Assembly: GCF_009827315.1 (NCBI RefSeq)
Contig: NZ_WTYF01000003.1
Coordinates: 347,501 to 411,500, forward strand
Direction of reading: 5' to 3'
DNA length: 64,000 nt
From: Qipengyuania gaetbuli
GTDB taxonomy: Bacteria > Pseudomonadota > Alphaproteobacteria > Sphingomonadales > Sphingomonadaceae
Part shown: positions 50,691 to 58,477 of the stretch, in pieces
How the letters are laid out: each line of letters starts with the position of its first letter
Position numbering within the stretch: position 1 is the first letter of the stretch
Position numbers and translations under genes: made by a program
The notes under the pieces: generated by a model
Seen by the model: only the letters and a program-made list of their open reading frames with translations
What the model was told of the DNA's origin: nothing
The model's database searches: none

Positions 50691-51962
50691 TTACTTCCAG
50701 CCGTCGATCCACGCCCAGGTCGCGAAGCTGTCGGGTCCTGCCAGCGGTTCTGCGGCGAGGATCTCGTAGAAAAATCCGAAAAACAGCGCGCTCAGCACCA
50801 GCACGGCGCCTGAAACTTTTTTCCAGCCCGCCCGCCAAAGGTCGTCCAGCGTGAGTGCCAAGGCGATCAGCAGGAAAGTACTCGGCAGGAAGTAGTGGTA
50901 ATAGAACTGGGTCGATTTCTCCGCGACCAGCCACAGGCCAAGGCTGACGGCATAGAGCACAGCGATGGCACCGTGTGCGGGCGACTTCTGCGAAATGCCG
51001 CGCATCGCACACCAAACCAGCGCCGGCAGGCCTAGCAGCATGGTCAGGGGGTTGCCGACCAGCAAGACGCCGCGCTGCGCACCGTCCACGTTTTCGTAGA
51101 GATACCAGATGGCCCGCAGGTTGAGCATCCATTCGGGCCAGGTGGATTCGTAAGGATGGCTCTGAAGGACCTGCGTCTGGAGATCGAGCATGAGCCTGTG
51201 ATGCGCGGCGATGCCCTCGTTTATTCCGTCGACCTGAAATGAATAGGCGGGCCAGAACGTCAGCCAGTAAACGAACAGCGGCAGTATGCCGAGCCACAGG
51301 AAAGCCTCGACCAGCGTCATGCCGGGCACTGGCATCCCGCGCCGCGACAGGAACAGGCGGCGGCGGCCCGCGAACCACCTCAGTACAAGGAAGGCGATAC
51401 CGGGCGCCATGGCGAGCGGCACGGCATTCCATTTCGCGCCCATCGCGAGGCCCAGCGCGATCCCTGCCAGGGCAAGGCTGCGGCGGCCGGTTTCCGGCTC
51501 GCGCATGGCGGCGGCCAGCTGCCAATATGCCAGCGCGATCGCGCAGACCATGAAGATGTCGAGCATGGCGATGCGCGAATGGATGAACAGGTGGAAGCCG
51601 GTCGCGACAAGCGTACCTGCGGCGACAACGGCAAACCGGCTCAGCGTTGCGAACCATGCCGCCCGCATGATTGCGAAGAGTGCCAGCGCGCCGGCGAGAG
51701 AGGAAAACAGGCGCCAGCCCCAAGGGTTGTCGCCGAAGATCGCAATGCCGAGCGCAATCATCTCCTTGCCGAACATGGGATGTTCGCGATTGGTGAAATT
51801 GCCCAGTTCGAGCAGCTCGCGCGCTGCCGGGAGGTAATGCACCTCGTCGAAATAGGGCGCGCTGGGGATCGCGAGGTTCCACAGCGCCAGCAGCCAGAAG
51901 CCGACCGCAAGCGCGGCGCACCAGGCAATCGGATCGCGGGGCTGCTCAGGTGCGCGGCTCAT
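50691..51962 (-). CDS. Dolichyl-phosphate-mannose-protein mannosyltransferase-like (GT39) membrane protein
   Basis: I chose ATG 51962, giving 423 residues. It has about 10 membrane segments and the GT39 catalytic-type N-terminal motif PSAPYFDEVHYLPAARELLE (acidic D-E pair, about 36-55). NREHPMFGKEMIALG, a typical lumenal loop, follows. It would transfer sugar from a polyprenyl-phosphate donor to protein or lipid in the periplasm. It ends 4 bp from the GT2-GtrA gene, convergently. Acceptor unknown. Confidence 0.85.
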   Translation of the reverse strand: MSRAPEQPRDPIAWCAALAVGFWLLALWNLAIPSAPYFDEVHYLPAARELLELGNFTNREHPMFGKEMIALGIAIFGDNPWGWRLFSSLAGALALFAIMRAAWFATLSRFAVVAAGTLVATGFHLFIHSRIAMLDIFMVCAIALAYWQLAAAMREPETGRRSLALAGIALGLAMGAKWNAVPLAMAPGIAFLVLRWFAGRRRLFLSRRGMPVPGMTLVEAFLWLGILPLFVYWLTFWPAYSFQVDGINEGIAAHHRLMLDLQTQVLQSHPYESTWPEWMLNLRAIWYLYENVDGAQRGVLLVGNPLTMLLGLPALVWCAMRGISQKSPAHGAIAVLYAVSLGLWLVAEKSTQFYYHYFLPSTFLLIALALTLDDLWRAGWKKVSGAVLVLSALFFGFFYEILAAEPLAGPDSFATWAWIDGWK

Positions 51963-52005
51963 CACGCTGCGGCTTAGGCAGCGGCGGCGCGAGCTGCAAC
52001 CCGCA

Positions 52006-52398
52006 TCAGGCTTCTGTACGCGCTTCCAGCCAGAAAAGGCGTGCGGCCATGGCGAGCAGGCCGATACTTGCAGTTGCCGCGACGAACAGCAGCCATGGCA
52101 CTAGGTTCATCCCTGCCGCACGTGCCCGAGGTGCAATCAGGAAAACCGCGATCCCGACTGCGAACAGCAGGTCCCACCAGACCTGCACGCCCCACAGGTT
52201 TTCCGTGTGATTGGTCCAGACCAGCAGCACGCCCTCGCGCGCGATCGTCACTGCGGTGAAGGCTGCGAACCCTGCCGCAAGGGCGGCTGCCAGAGTGGCG
52301 CTGCCGGTCTTCGGAGAACCTGCGAGGATGTAGCCGAACGCCATGACTATTGAGACGAGGCCGGCGGCGGCGAGGATTTCGTAAGCGGACACAGGCAT
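52006..52398 (-). CDS. Four-helix membrane protein
   Basis: The 130-residue protein has four transmembrane helices (about 6-26, 33-58, 72-90 and 98-125). It contains the polar segment WTNHTENLWGVQVWWD. Family unknown; it resembles small inner-membrane proteins common in sphingomonads. It is divergent from the TetR regulator, and two TGTAGC/GCTACA operators lie between them. Repression by that regulator is the likely control. Confidence 0.7.
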   Translation of the reverse strand: MPVSAYEILAAAGLVSIVMAFGYILAGSPKTGSATLAAALAAGFAAFTAVTIAREGVLLVWTNHTENLWGVQVWWDLLFAVGIAVFLIAPRARAAGMNLVPWLLFVAATASIGLLAMAARLFWLEARTEA

Positions 52399-52411
52399 TC
52401 CCCGATTCGAA

Positions 52412-52427
52412 TGTAGCAGACGCTACA
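52412..52427. promoter_or_regulatory. TetR operator 1
   Basis: The 16-bp inverted repeat TGTAGC-AGAC-GCTACA lies 14 bp from the start of the four-helix membrane gene and 37 bp from the TetR ATG. It is almost identical to the second copy. Confidence 0.7.
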
Positions 52428-52439
52428 CTTGTAGCCTTG

Positions 52440-52455
52440 TGTAGCAGTCGCTACA
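52440..52455. promoter_or_regulatory. TetR operator 2
   Basis: The 16-bp inverted repeat TGTAGC-AGTC-GCTACA lies 28 bp centre-to-centre from operator 1 and 8 bp before the TetR ATG. A further half-site TGTAGC is at 52430-52435 between them. Confidence 0.7.
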
Positions 52456-52463
52456 AGTGGGGC

Positions 52464-53003
52464 ATGAAGACTGGCCGTATGTCGCGCGAAACCCTGCTTC
52501 CTGCGCTGGCTGCCCACGTCATGCAGAACGGGCTGGGAAGCTTGTCGCTTCGGCCGCTCGCCAGGTCGGCCGGCACCAGCGACCGGATGCTGATCTATCA
52601 TTTCGGCAGCAAGGAAAGGCTGGTCGAAGCCTTGCTCGACTTCCTCGCGCTGCAGTTCACGCAGGCGCTCGATACGGCCTTTCCAGCCCGGCGATCGGTA
52701 TCGCGGCGTGCCTGTGCGCAGACGGTGTTCGACATTACCGGCCAGCCCGAGTTCGCGCCCTTCTTCAGGGTCTGGTGGGACATCGTGGCAGGGTGCGCGG
52801 CCGGTGACAGGGCCCATCTCGACGCGGCTGGCAGGATAATGGACCGGCTGCTCGATTGGGTCGTCGACCACTTGCCAGAAAGCGATCCCGATCCTGCCGA
52901 GGGCGCGCGCGCGGTGCTGGCAGTGATCGAGGGGGCCCAAATGCTCAGGGCGGTCGGGCGCGGGTCCATCGGCCAAGCGGGGCTTTCCGCCCTCGAAGGC
53001 TGA
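52464..53003 (+). CDS. TetR-family transcriptional regulator
   Basis: I chose ATG 52464, giving 179 residues. The N-terminal helix-turn-helix reads LPALAAHVMQNGLGSLSLRPLARSAGTSDRMLIYHFGSKERL, a classic TetR DNA-binding domain (about 8-50). The rest is a helical ligand domain. Two near-identical 16-bp operators lie upstream, covering both this gene and the divergent membrane gene. The effector is unknown. metZ lies 40 bp downstream. Confidence 0.9.
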   Translation: MKTGRMSRETLLPALAAHVMQNGLGSLSLRPLARSAGTSDRMLIYHFGSKERLVEALLDFLALQFTQALDTAFPARRSVSRRACAQTVFDITGQPEFAPFFRVWWDIVAGCAAGDRAHLDAAGRIMDRLLDWVVDHLPESDPDPAEGARAVLAVIEGAQMLRAVGRGSIGQAGLSALEG

Positions 53004-53043
53004 GCCGCTTGCGGCACGCTTTGCGCGTGCTATCCCGCAGGCG

Positions 53044-54249
53044 ATGAAAAAGACCACCGGTACAGATCGCTCGATCACTTCGAAGTGGCGGCCAGCCACG
53101 CAGGCCGTGCGCGGGGGCACCTGGCGTAGCGAGCATGGCGAGACCAGCGAGGCGCTGTTCCTCACCTCGGGCTATACCTACGACAACGCGCAGACCGTCG
53201 CCGATCGCTTTGCCGGCGAGGCGGAGGGCATGACCTATTCGCGCCTCCAGAACCCGACCGTCGCCATGCTGGAAGAGCGCATCGCGCTGATGGAAGGTGC
53301 CGAAGCGTGCCGTGCGCAGGCGAGCGGCATGTCGGCCATGACCACGGCGCTGCTGTGCCAGCTTTCGGCAGGCGACCATGTCGTGGGTGCACGCGCGGCC
53401 TTCGGCTCGTGCCGCTGGCTGCTCGACCACCTCCTCCCCCGCTTCGGTATCGAGACCACCGTCGTCGACAGCGCCGATGATGATGCGTGGGAAGCTGCCA
53501 TTCGTCCCAACACCAAGGTCTTCTTTTTCGAGACCCCGGCCAATCCGACGCTCGACGTGGTCGACCTCGCCCATGTCTGCGCTGTCGCCAAGGCGCACGG
53601 CATCACGACGGTGGTCGACAATGCCTTTGCCACCAGCGCGCTGCAAAGGCCGATGGACTTCGGCGCCGACGTGGTCGCCTATTCCGCCACCAAGCTGATG
53701 GACGGGCAGGGCAGGGTCCTGGCGGGCGCGGTCTGCGCTTCGCAGGAGTGGATCGACGAGGTCCTGCTGCCGTTCCAGCGCAACACCGGCCCGAACATCG
53801 CGCCGTTCAATGCCTGGGTCGTCCTGAAGGGCCTCGAGACGCTGAGCCTGCGTGCCATGAAGCAGAGCGAGAATGCGGTTGCACTGGGCAAGGCGATCGA
53901 GGGCCGGGTGCCGAAGATGCTGCATCCCGGCCTAGCCAGCCACCCGCGTCATGAACTGGCGACACGGCAGATGACCGCGACAGGCCCGATTTTCGCCTTC
54001 GATGTCGGCGACCGCGCGACCGCGTTCCGTGTTCTCGATGCGCTGGAACTGGTCGATATTTCGAACAATATCGGCGATGCGCGCAGCCTCATGTGTCACC
54101 CTGCCAGCACGACCCATGCGGGCATGACGCAGGAAGCGCGCGACGAGATGGGCGTGACAGAGGGTCTGCTGCGTATCAACGTCGGGCTCGAGGACGTGGA
54201 GGACGTCAAGGAAGACCTCGAACGCGCCCTGGGGGCTGCGGGGCTGTGA
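53044..54249 (+). CDS. metZ: O-succinylhomoserine sulfhydrylase
   Basis: The 401-residue Cys/Met-metabolism PLP enzyme has PLP Lys K217 in VAYSATKLMDGQGRVLAGAV and the trans-sulfuration signature near SYSRL (TYSRLQNPTVAMLEERIA). The GQGRVLGG-type motif after the PLP Lys and the blocks SLRAMKQSENAVAL and HPASTTHAGMTQEAR are typical of MetZ. It makes homocysteine from O-succinylhomoserine and sulfide. It overlaps the next gene start (GTGA). Confidence 0.92.
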   Translation: MKKTTGTDRSITSKWRPATQAVRGGTWRSEHGETSEALFLTSGYTYDNAQTVADRFAGEAEGMTYSRLQNPTVAMLEERIALMEGAEACRAQASGMSAMTTALLCQLSAGDHVVGARAAFGSCRWLLDHLLPRFGIETTVVDSADDDAWEAAIRPNTKVFFFETPANPTLDVVDLAHVCAVAKAHGITTVVDNAFATSALQRPMDFGADVVAYSATKLMDGQGRVLAGAVCASQEWIDEVLLPFQRNTGPNIAPFNAWVVLKGLETLSLRAMKQSENAVALGKAIEGRVPKMLHPGLASHPRHELATRQMTATGPIFAFDVGDRATAFRVLDALELVDISNNIGDARSLMCHPASTTHAGMTQEARDEMGVTEGLLRINVGLEDVEDVKEDLERALGAAGL

Positions 54250-54977
54250 GCAGGCCTGCCGCCCTTGTCGTCGGTGCAGGCGACGGGCTGGGCGGGGCCA
54301 TCGCCAAGGCTTTTGCACGCGAAGGCCTGACTGCCTGCGTTACCCGCCGCCCGCGCCACGAGGACAAGCTTGCTGGGCTAGTGTCCGAAATCGAGGCCGA
54401 AGGGGGCAGCGCCATCGCTTTCGGGGTCGATGCGCGCGACGAGGAGGACACGATTGCCCTGTTCGAACGGATCGAGCGGGAAGTCGGCCCGCTCGAAGTG
54501 GTCGTTTTCAACATCGGCGCGAACGTGCGTTTCGGCATCCGCGACACGACCGCGCAGGTCTATCGCAAGGTGTGGGAAATGGCGGCCTTTGCCGGCTTCC
54601 TCGCAGGCAGGGAGGCGGCAAGGCGCATGGTGCCCCGCGGTCGGGGTTCGATCCTGTTTACCGGCGCAACCGCCAGCCTGCGCGGCGGGGCGGGGTTTTC
54701 CGCATTTGCCGGGGCGAAACATGCTCTGCGGGCCTTGGCGCAATCGATGGCGCGCGAACTGGGCCCCGAGGGCATCCATGTCGCCCATGTCGTGATCGAC
54801 GGTGCGGTGGACGGCGATTTCATCCGCGGCCTCTACCCCGATTGGGAGGAAAGGCTGGCGGAAGACCGGCTGCTAGTGCCGGCGAGTATCGCGGAAGAAT
54901 ATGTGCGGCTCTGGAAACAGCCGCGTAACGCATGGACGAACGAGCTGGACCTGCGCCCGTGGAAGGAGCAATTCTGA
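54246..54977 (+). CDS. SDR family oxidoreductase-like protein (Phe in place of catalytic Tyr)
   Basis: The start is GTG 54246, overlapping the metZ stop. The 243-residue protein has the Rossmann start (PAALVVGAGDGLGGAIAKAF), an N-I-G block, and the GATASLRGGAGFSAFAGAKHAL region. At the usual YxxxK active site the sequence is FxxxK (FAGAK), so the catalytic Tyr is Phe. This variant also occurs in a subset of SDR relatives. Redox chemistry may be lost or altered. It is coupled to metZ and to the DsbA-like gene by overlaps. Confidence 0.85.
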   Translation: MSRPAALVVGAGDGLGGAIAKAFAREGLTACVTRRPRHEDKLAGLVSEIEAEGGSAIAFGVDARDEEDTIALFERIEREVGPLEVVVFNIGANVRFGIRDTTAQVYRKVWEMAAFAGFLAGREAARRMVPRGRGSILFTGATASLRGGAGFSAFAGAKHALRALAQSMARELGPEGIHVAHVVIDGAVDGDFIRGLYPDWEERLAEDRLLVPASIAEEYVRLWKQPRNAWTNELDLRPWKEQF

Positions 54978-55588
54978 TGAGCAAGACGGTCGAATTCATT
55001 CTCGATCTGGCCGCGCCCAATGGCTACCTCGCCTGGTATCCGCTGAAGGATATCGTGGCACGCACGGGCGCAGAATTGCTCGTGACACCCGTCTTCCTCG
55101 GCGGGATGCACAAGCTGACCGGGAACGCGCCGCCGATGATGCGCGACGCGAACGTGAAGGGGAAGGTCCCCTATGCCGCGCTCGAATTCCAGCGCTTTCT
55201 CGACCGCCACGCGATGACGAAATTCCGGATGCATCCGGCGCTGCCGTTCAATTCGATCCTGCTGCAGCGCGTCCTTGTGGCGGCGAAAGACCAGCAGGAG
55301 ATGCAGGCGCTCGTCGATGCGTTCCAGCCGGCGGTGTGGGAGCAGAACATCGACTGCTCCGATGTCGAGGCAGTGGGCGGCGTGCTGGCCGAAAGCGGTT
55401 TCGATGCGCAGCGCCTGCTTGGCGCAACGCAGGACGCGGAGGTTAAGCAGCGGCTGGTGGACAACACTTCGCAGGCCGTCGAACGCGGAGCCTTCGGCAT
55501 CCCGACTTTCTTCGTCGGGTCCGAGATGTGGTTCGGCAAGGAACGGCTCGGCCAGCTCGAAGAATACCTGACCGGCGGCAAACCCTAG
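54977..55588 (+). CDS. DsbA-fold / 2-hydroxychromene-2-carboxylate isomerase-like protein
   Basis: I chose ATG 54977, overlapping the previous stop by 1 bp, with AAGGAG 8 bp upstream. The 203-residue protein is a thioredoxin-like DsbA/HCCA isomerase (kappa-class GST relative). It starts VEFILDLAAPNGYLAWYPL and has the C-terminal FGIPTFFVGSEMWFGKERLGQLEEYL. The catalytic Ser of HCCA isomerases is replaced here by Asn (PNGYLA). The likely partner is glutathione; substrate unknown. Confidence 0.88.
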   Translation: MSKTVEFILDLAAPNGYLAWYPLKDIVARTGAELLVTPVFLGGMHKLTGNAPPMMRDANVKGKVPYAALEFQRFLDRHAMTKFRMHPALPFNSILLQRVLVAAKDQQEMQALVDAFQPAVWEQNIDCSDVEAVGGVLAESGFDAQRLLGATQDAEVKQRLVDNTSQAVERGAFGIPTFFVGSEMWFGKERLGQLEEYLTGGKP

Positions 55589-55592
55589 GGCG

Positions 55593-55994
55593 TCAGCTCG
55601 GCAGGTAGATCTGCTTCGTTTCCGTCAGTGTAATCGGCGGGATCATCGCGAAGGGGATGATCGGGCGTAGCTGCACGGTCATGGTCATCGTGCCTGTCTC
55701 GGCATTGTTCACCGTGCCGCGCCGGAAGGTCAGCGTCTGGACGGCGTTGGGATCGACCCCGATCAGCGCAGCGCGCGTGGTCGCGATGACGGTTGCGTCG
55801 GTGGCTGCCGGATCGACCTTGGCCAGTCGCAGTCCTTCTCCCATCGCATTGCGCATCGACCCGTTGGCGTTGAGCACCAGGCCGAAGTTCAGGATGCCGA
55901 TCATCAGCGCCACCAGCACGGGCAGCGCGATGGCGAACTCGATTCCGAAGGAGCCTTCGCGGTCGCGGCGCAGGCGCTTGAAAAGATGCGTCAT
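55593..55994 (-). CDS. TadE-like pseudopilin/pilus assembly protein (C)
   Basis: I chose ATG 55994, overlapping the previous gene by 4 bp (ATGA). The 133-residue protein has a short basic leader (LFKRLRRDREG) followed by SFGIEFAIALPVLVALMIGI, a TadE-like signal-anchor with Glu at +5 of the hydrophobic start. A soluble domain follows (rich in Thr/Val, ending KQIYLPS). It is the last of a three-gene cluster with two other TadE/TadG-like genes. Confidence 0.8.
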   Translation of the reverse strand: MTHLFKRLRRDREGSFGIEFAIALPVLVALMIGILNFGLVLNANGSMRNAMGEGLRLAKVDPAATDATVIATTRAALIGVDPNAVQTLTFRRGTVNNAETGTMTMTVQLRPIIPFAMIPPITLTETKQIYLPS

Positions 55995-56470
55995 TGCAGC
56001 CTCACGATGCTGTCGCCGGTCACGGTGGTCGGCGAATAGGGAACGGTGGTCCCGCTGAACATGGCACCCATGTTGCGCCAGTTGAAACCGGTCGACACGG
56101 GTTGGTCGATTGCGACGCTCACGAAGCGCTTCTGGACCTGTCCGGGCGAGCAGTTGCTGTTGAAGCTGTACCCTTGCGTCCCGTCGCATTCGAGGATCAG
56201 CTGCACGCGGATGTCGCTGGTCGGGCGGTTGCTGGCGTTGCGGGCCTCGGCCACGAGATAGCTCGTGTCGGTGGAGGTCGGCCGCTTGGCAAGGGCGAGG
56301 TCGGTAGTCTGCTGCGCAGCCTGCTCGAGATCGATGCGCGTTGCCACGATCACCGACAAATCGACCATGCCGAGGAACAGCAGCGCGAGCAGCGGGGCGG
56401 CGAGCGCCAGTTCGACGAAGCCGACACCCGAAGTGTCGCGATAGAGCTTGCGGAGGAAGTGATACAGCAT
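55991..56470 (-). CDS. TadE-like pilus assembly protein (B)
   Basis: The 159-residue protein has the TadE-type start RDTSGVGFVELALAAPLLALLFLGM (about 11-35, with Glu five residues into the hydrophobic segment). A soluble domain follows with two Cys (ECDGTQGYSFNSNC). It lies between the other two TadE/G-like genes, with overlaps or short spacing, so it is the middle gene of one operon. It likely acts in Tad/Flp pilus or secretion machinery. Confidence 0.82.
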   Translation of the reverse strand: MLYHFLRKLYRDTSGVGFVELALAAPLLALLFLGMVDLSVIVATRIDLEQAAQQTTDLALAKRPTSTDTSYLVAEARNASNRPTSDIRVQLILECDGTQGYSFNSNCSPGQVQKRFVSVAIDQPVSTGFNWRNMGAMFSGTTVPYSPTTVTGDSIVRLQ

Positions 56471-56473
56471 GGC

Positions 56474-57739
56474 CTACTCCACCACCCTGATCGTGAAGGC
56501 GGACGAATTGATCGTCGTCAGGTCAGGGTCGCAATTGTTGTCGATGTTGTTCGTCCCGCCGAAGCGCACGCGCTGGGTGACGATCAGCAGGCACTGCGCA
56601 GTCTGCGACGAATCCCCGTTGTAAATCAGGTCGTTGGTCGGGAAATAGATCGCCCCGTGCAGGTTGATGTCCGAACCGCCGTTGATCGTGTTGCTCAGGT
56701 CCGACGCGATGCGGTCCTGGTAGAACAAGATCCCGCCCCACAGCGGGTCTTCCGCCATGGTTGGTGCGCGAATGTCGATTTCCGCGCTGCCGTTCACCGA
56801 CAGGGTCGCGACCTGCGTAGGGTTGTTCCCGGTCAGGATAAAGGTGACCCCCCCGGTCGTGCCGGGAGCCATGAAAACCTCTGCACCCGAGTTGATCGTC
56901 AGCGAACCGCCATCGATCACGTAGACACCGGGGCGCAGGTAAACGGTGCCCTGGATACGCAGCCCGTTATTGTAGCGGCACGGATCGAGCGTGCGGGTCT
57001 GGCCGGGCGTCACGTTGACATTGTTGAGGTTACAGGTTGGCGACCAGGTCAGGTTGCGGCTCGCCAGCGGATCCTCGACTGGCAGGCCATAGGATACGAG
57101 CGAGGCGTTGGACGGCAAGTTGCCCGATCCGTAGTCGATCCCCCCGACACTCATGACGAGGTCGGTATTGAGGAAGCTCGAACCGCCGAGGTCGACCGAA
57201 ACGCCCCCCGGAGAATTGGACGAAACCGGGCAGCCCAGATTGACTTGCGCGCCGCCGAAGACGTCGATGCCCGTGCCATCGGTTGCCAGTGCGCGCACGC
57301 ACGGATTGCCGATTGCGACGGCGGTGGCGACGGCGCGGGTGCGTATGGTGGGCGGGGTCGACAGGAAGACGGAAGAGAAGGGCAGGGCGCGGCTGGTGGT
57401 CGCGACGACTTCGATCGCCCCGCTGTCGCCCGTCCAGGCGCCGCTGGTCGGCGGCGTGGAAACCAGCTCGATCGTGTGGACCGTGTTGGCGGTGCGTCCG
57501 ACCTCGCTGGTGACTGCCGTGTTGTGGTCGCGCCCGAAGGACATGGCAAGCGCGCCGGCAACGGCGCCGGTATCGACGGCCTGCTGCATCTGCCGTTTCC
57601 AGAGATACCACTGGACCGTGTCCACGCTGATCCCCGCGGCCCCGACGAGCGCAGTGATCCCGGCCCCTGCCATAAGCAGCAGGTTTCCGGTCGTGTCCTT
57701 CTTCAGACGCTGCAGAAATGTTCCGATACGCCTGCCCAT
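56474..57739 (-). CDS. TadG-like membrane-anchored protein (A)
   Basis: The 421-residue protein has a basic leader and the TadG-like anchor (LLLMAGAGITALVGAAGISVDTVQWYLWKRQMQQAVDTGAVAGALA). This is the Flp-pilus TadE/G-like N-terminal domain. A long soluble beta-rich part follows (GVYVIDGGSLTINSGAEVFM, right-handed beta-helix-like repeats). No vWA MIDAS motif is visible. GAGGGG is 7 bp before the ATG. The cluster has only these three Tad genes in the window. Confidence 0.82.
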   Translation of the reverse strand: MGRRIGTFLQRLKKDTTGNLLLMAGAGITALVGAAGISVDTVQWYLWKRQMQQAVDTGAVAGALAMSFGRDHNTAVTSEVGRTANTVHTIELVSTPPTSGAWTGDSGAIEVVATTSRALPFSSVFLSTPPTIRTRAVATAVAIGNPCVRALATDGTGIDVFGGAQVNLGCPVSSNSPGGVSVDLGGSSFLNTDLVMSVGGIDYGSGNLPSNASLVSYGLPVEDPLASRNLTWSPTCNLNNVNVTPGQTRTLDPCRYNNGLRIQGTVYLRPGVYVIDGGSLTINSGAEVFMAPGTTGGVTFILTGNNPTQVATLSVNGSAEIDIRAPTMAEDPLWGGILFYQDRIASDLSNTINGGSDINLHGAIYFPTNDLIYNGDSSQTAQCLLIVTQRVRFGGTNNIDNNCDPDLTTINSSAFTIRVVE

Positions 57740-58072
57740 TGCGTTGCCCCTCGGCTTGAATTTCTCCGAGAATGGAAACTACCCCTCCCTGGCTAAGAGA
57801 AAGTCGCAAACCGCGGTAAATCGATATTAACCATGACATCGGCTCATCTGCGCGCAGCGAGCCAAGTCAGGGGCGCGAATAACTGTTCATCGTCCTGCAA
57901 ATTTCTGCGCTTGCGGAACCCATTGCGGCCAAGTCCGCACGCATTCGTGAACGCGAGGCACGCAGCCATTATCTCCGCATTCTGCACCATTCTCGCTGAA
58001 AACGGCGGATAAGTGGGGTTTCTGCAGCCTCCCGGCCTTGTCGTCCGCAGCCGAATTCCTAATTTGGTACAT
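57740..58072. other. Intergenic region between TadG-like and apaG genes
   Basis: These 333 bp between divergent genes have AT-richer stretches (around 57825-57840) that could hold the Tad promoter. I see no gene, no tRNA and no strong repeat. A short frame at 57844-58080 looks non-coding. Confidence 0.5.
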
Positions 58073-58474
58073 GTGATCAAGGAGCTTTTTCAGCACGCCG
58101 CCACGACCGACGGGATTACCGTCCGAGTTGCCGTGAATTTCCTTCCCGAACAGTCGCAGCCCGATGCCGACAAGTGGTTCTGGGTCTATCACATCCGCAT
58201 CGAGAACGGTTCGCACGAAAAGGTTCAGCTCAAGACCCGTCATTGGCGCATCACCGATGCGCGCGGCATGGTCGCCCATGTTGATGGCGAAGGGGTCGTG
58301 GGCGAACAACCACTGCTCGCACCCGGGGCCAGCCACGATTATGTGTCGGGTTGTCCACTGGAAACACCCTATGGCTCGATGGAAGGTTTCTACACCTTCG
58401 TGCGCGAGGACGGCTCGCCTTTCGAGGTGCGAATTCCCTTCTTCCCGCTGGCCGCACCCGCGACCGCCGGCTGA
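58073..58474 (+). CDS. apaG: ApaG (Co2+/Mg2+ efflux-associated, DUF525) protein
   Basis: I chose GTG 58073, giving 133 residues, the usual ApaG length. The protein is a fibronectin-III-like domain with the family pattern VRVAVNFLPEQSQPDADKWFWVYHIRIENGSHEKVQLKTRHW (about 15-56), GEGVVGEQPLLAPGASHDYVSGCPL and MEGFYTFV. The start lacks a strong Shine-Dalgarno sequence. Function is not fully established. Convergent with ppx, 3 bp away. Confidence 0.9.
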   Translation: MIKELFQHAATTDGITVRVAVNFLPEQSQPDADKWFWVYHIRIENGSHEKVQLKTRHWRITDARGMVAHVDGEGVVGEQPLLAPGASHDYVSGCPLETPYGSMEGFYTFVREDGSPFEVRIPFFPLAAPATAG

Positions 58475-58477
58475 GGG

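Noticed and set aside
57844..58080. 78-residue minus frame in the TadG-apaG gap
   Set aside because: No ribosome site, no recognisable domain, and it overlaps the apaG start.
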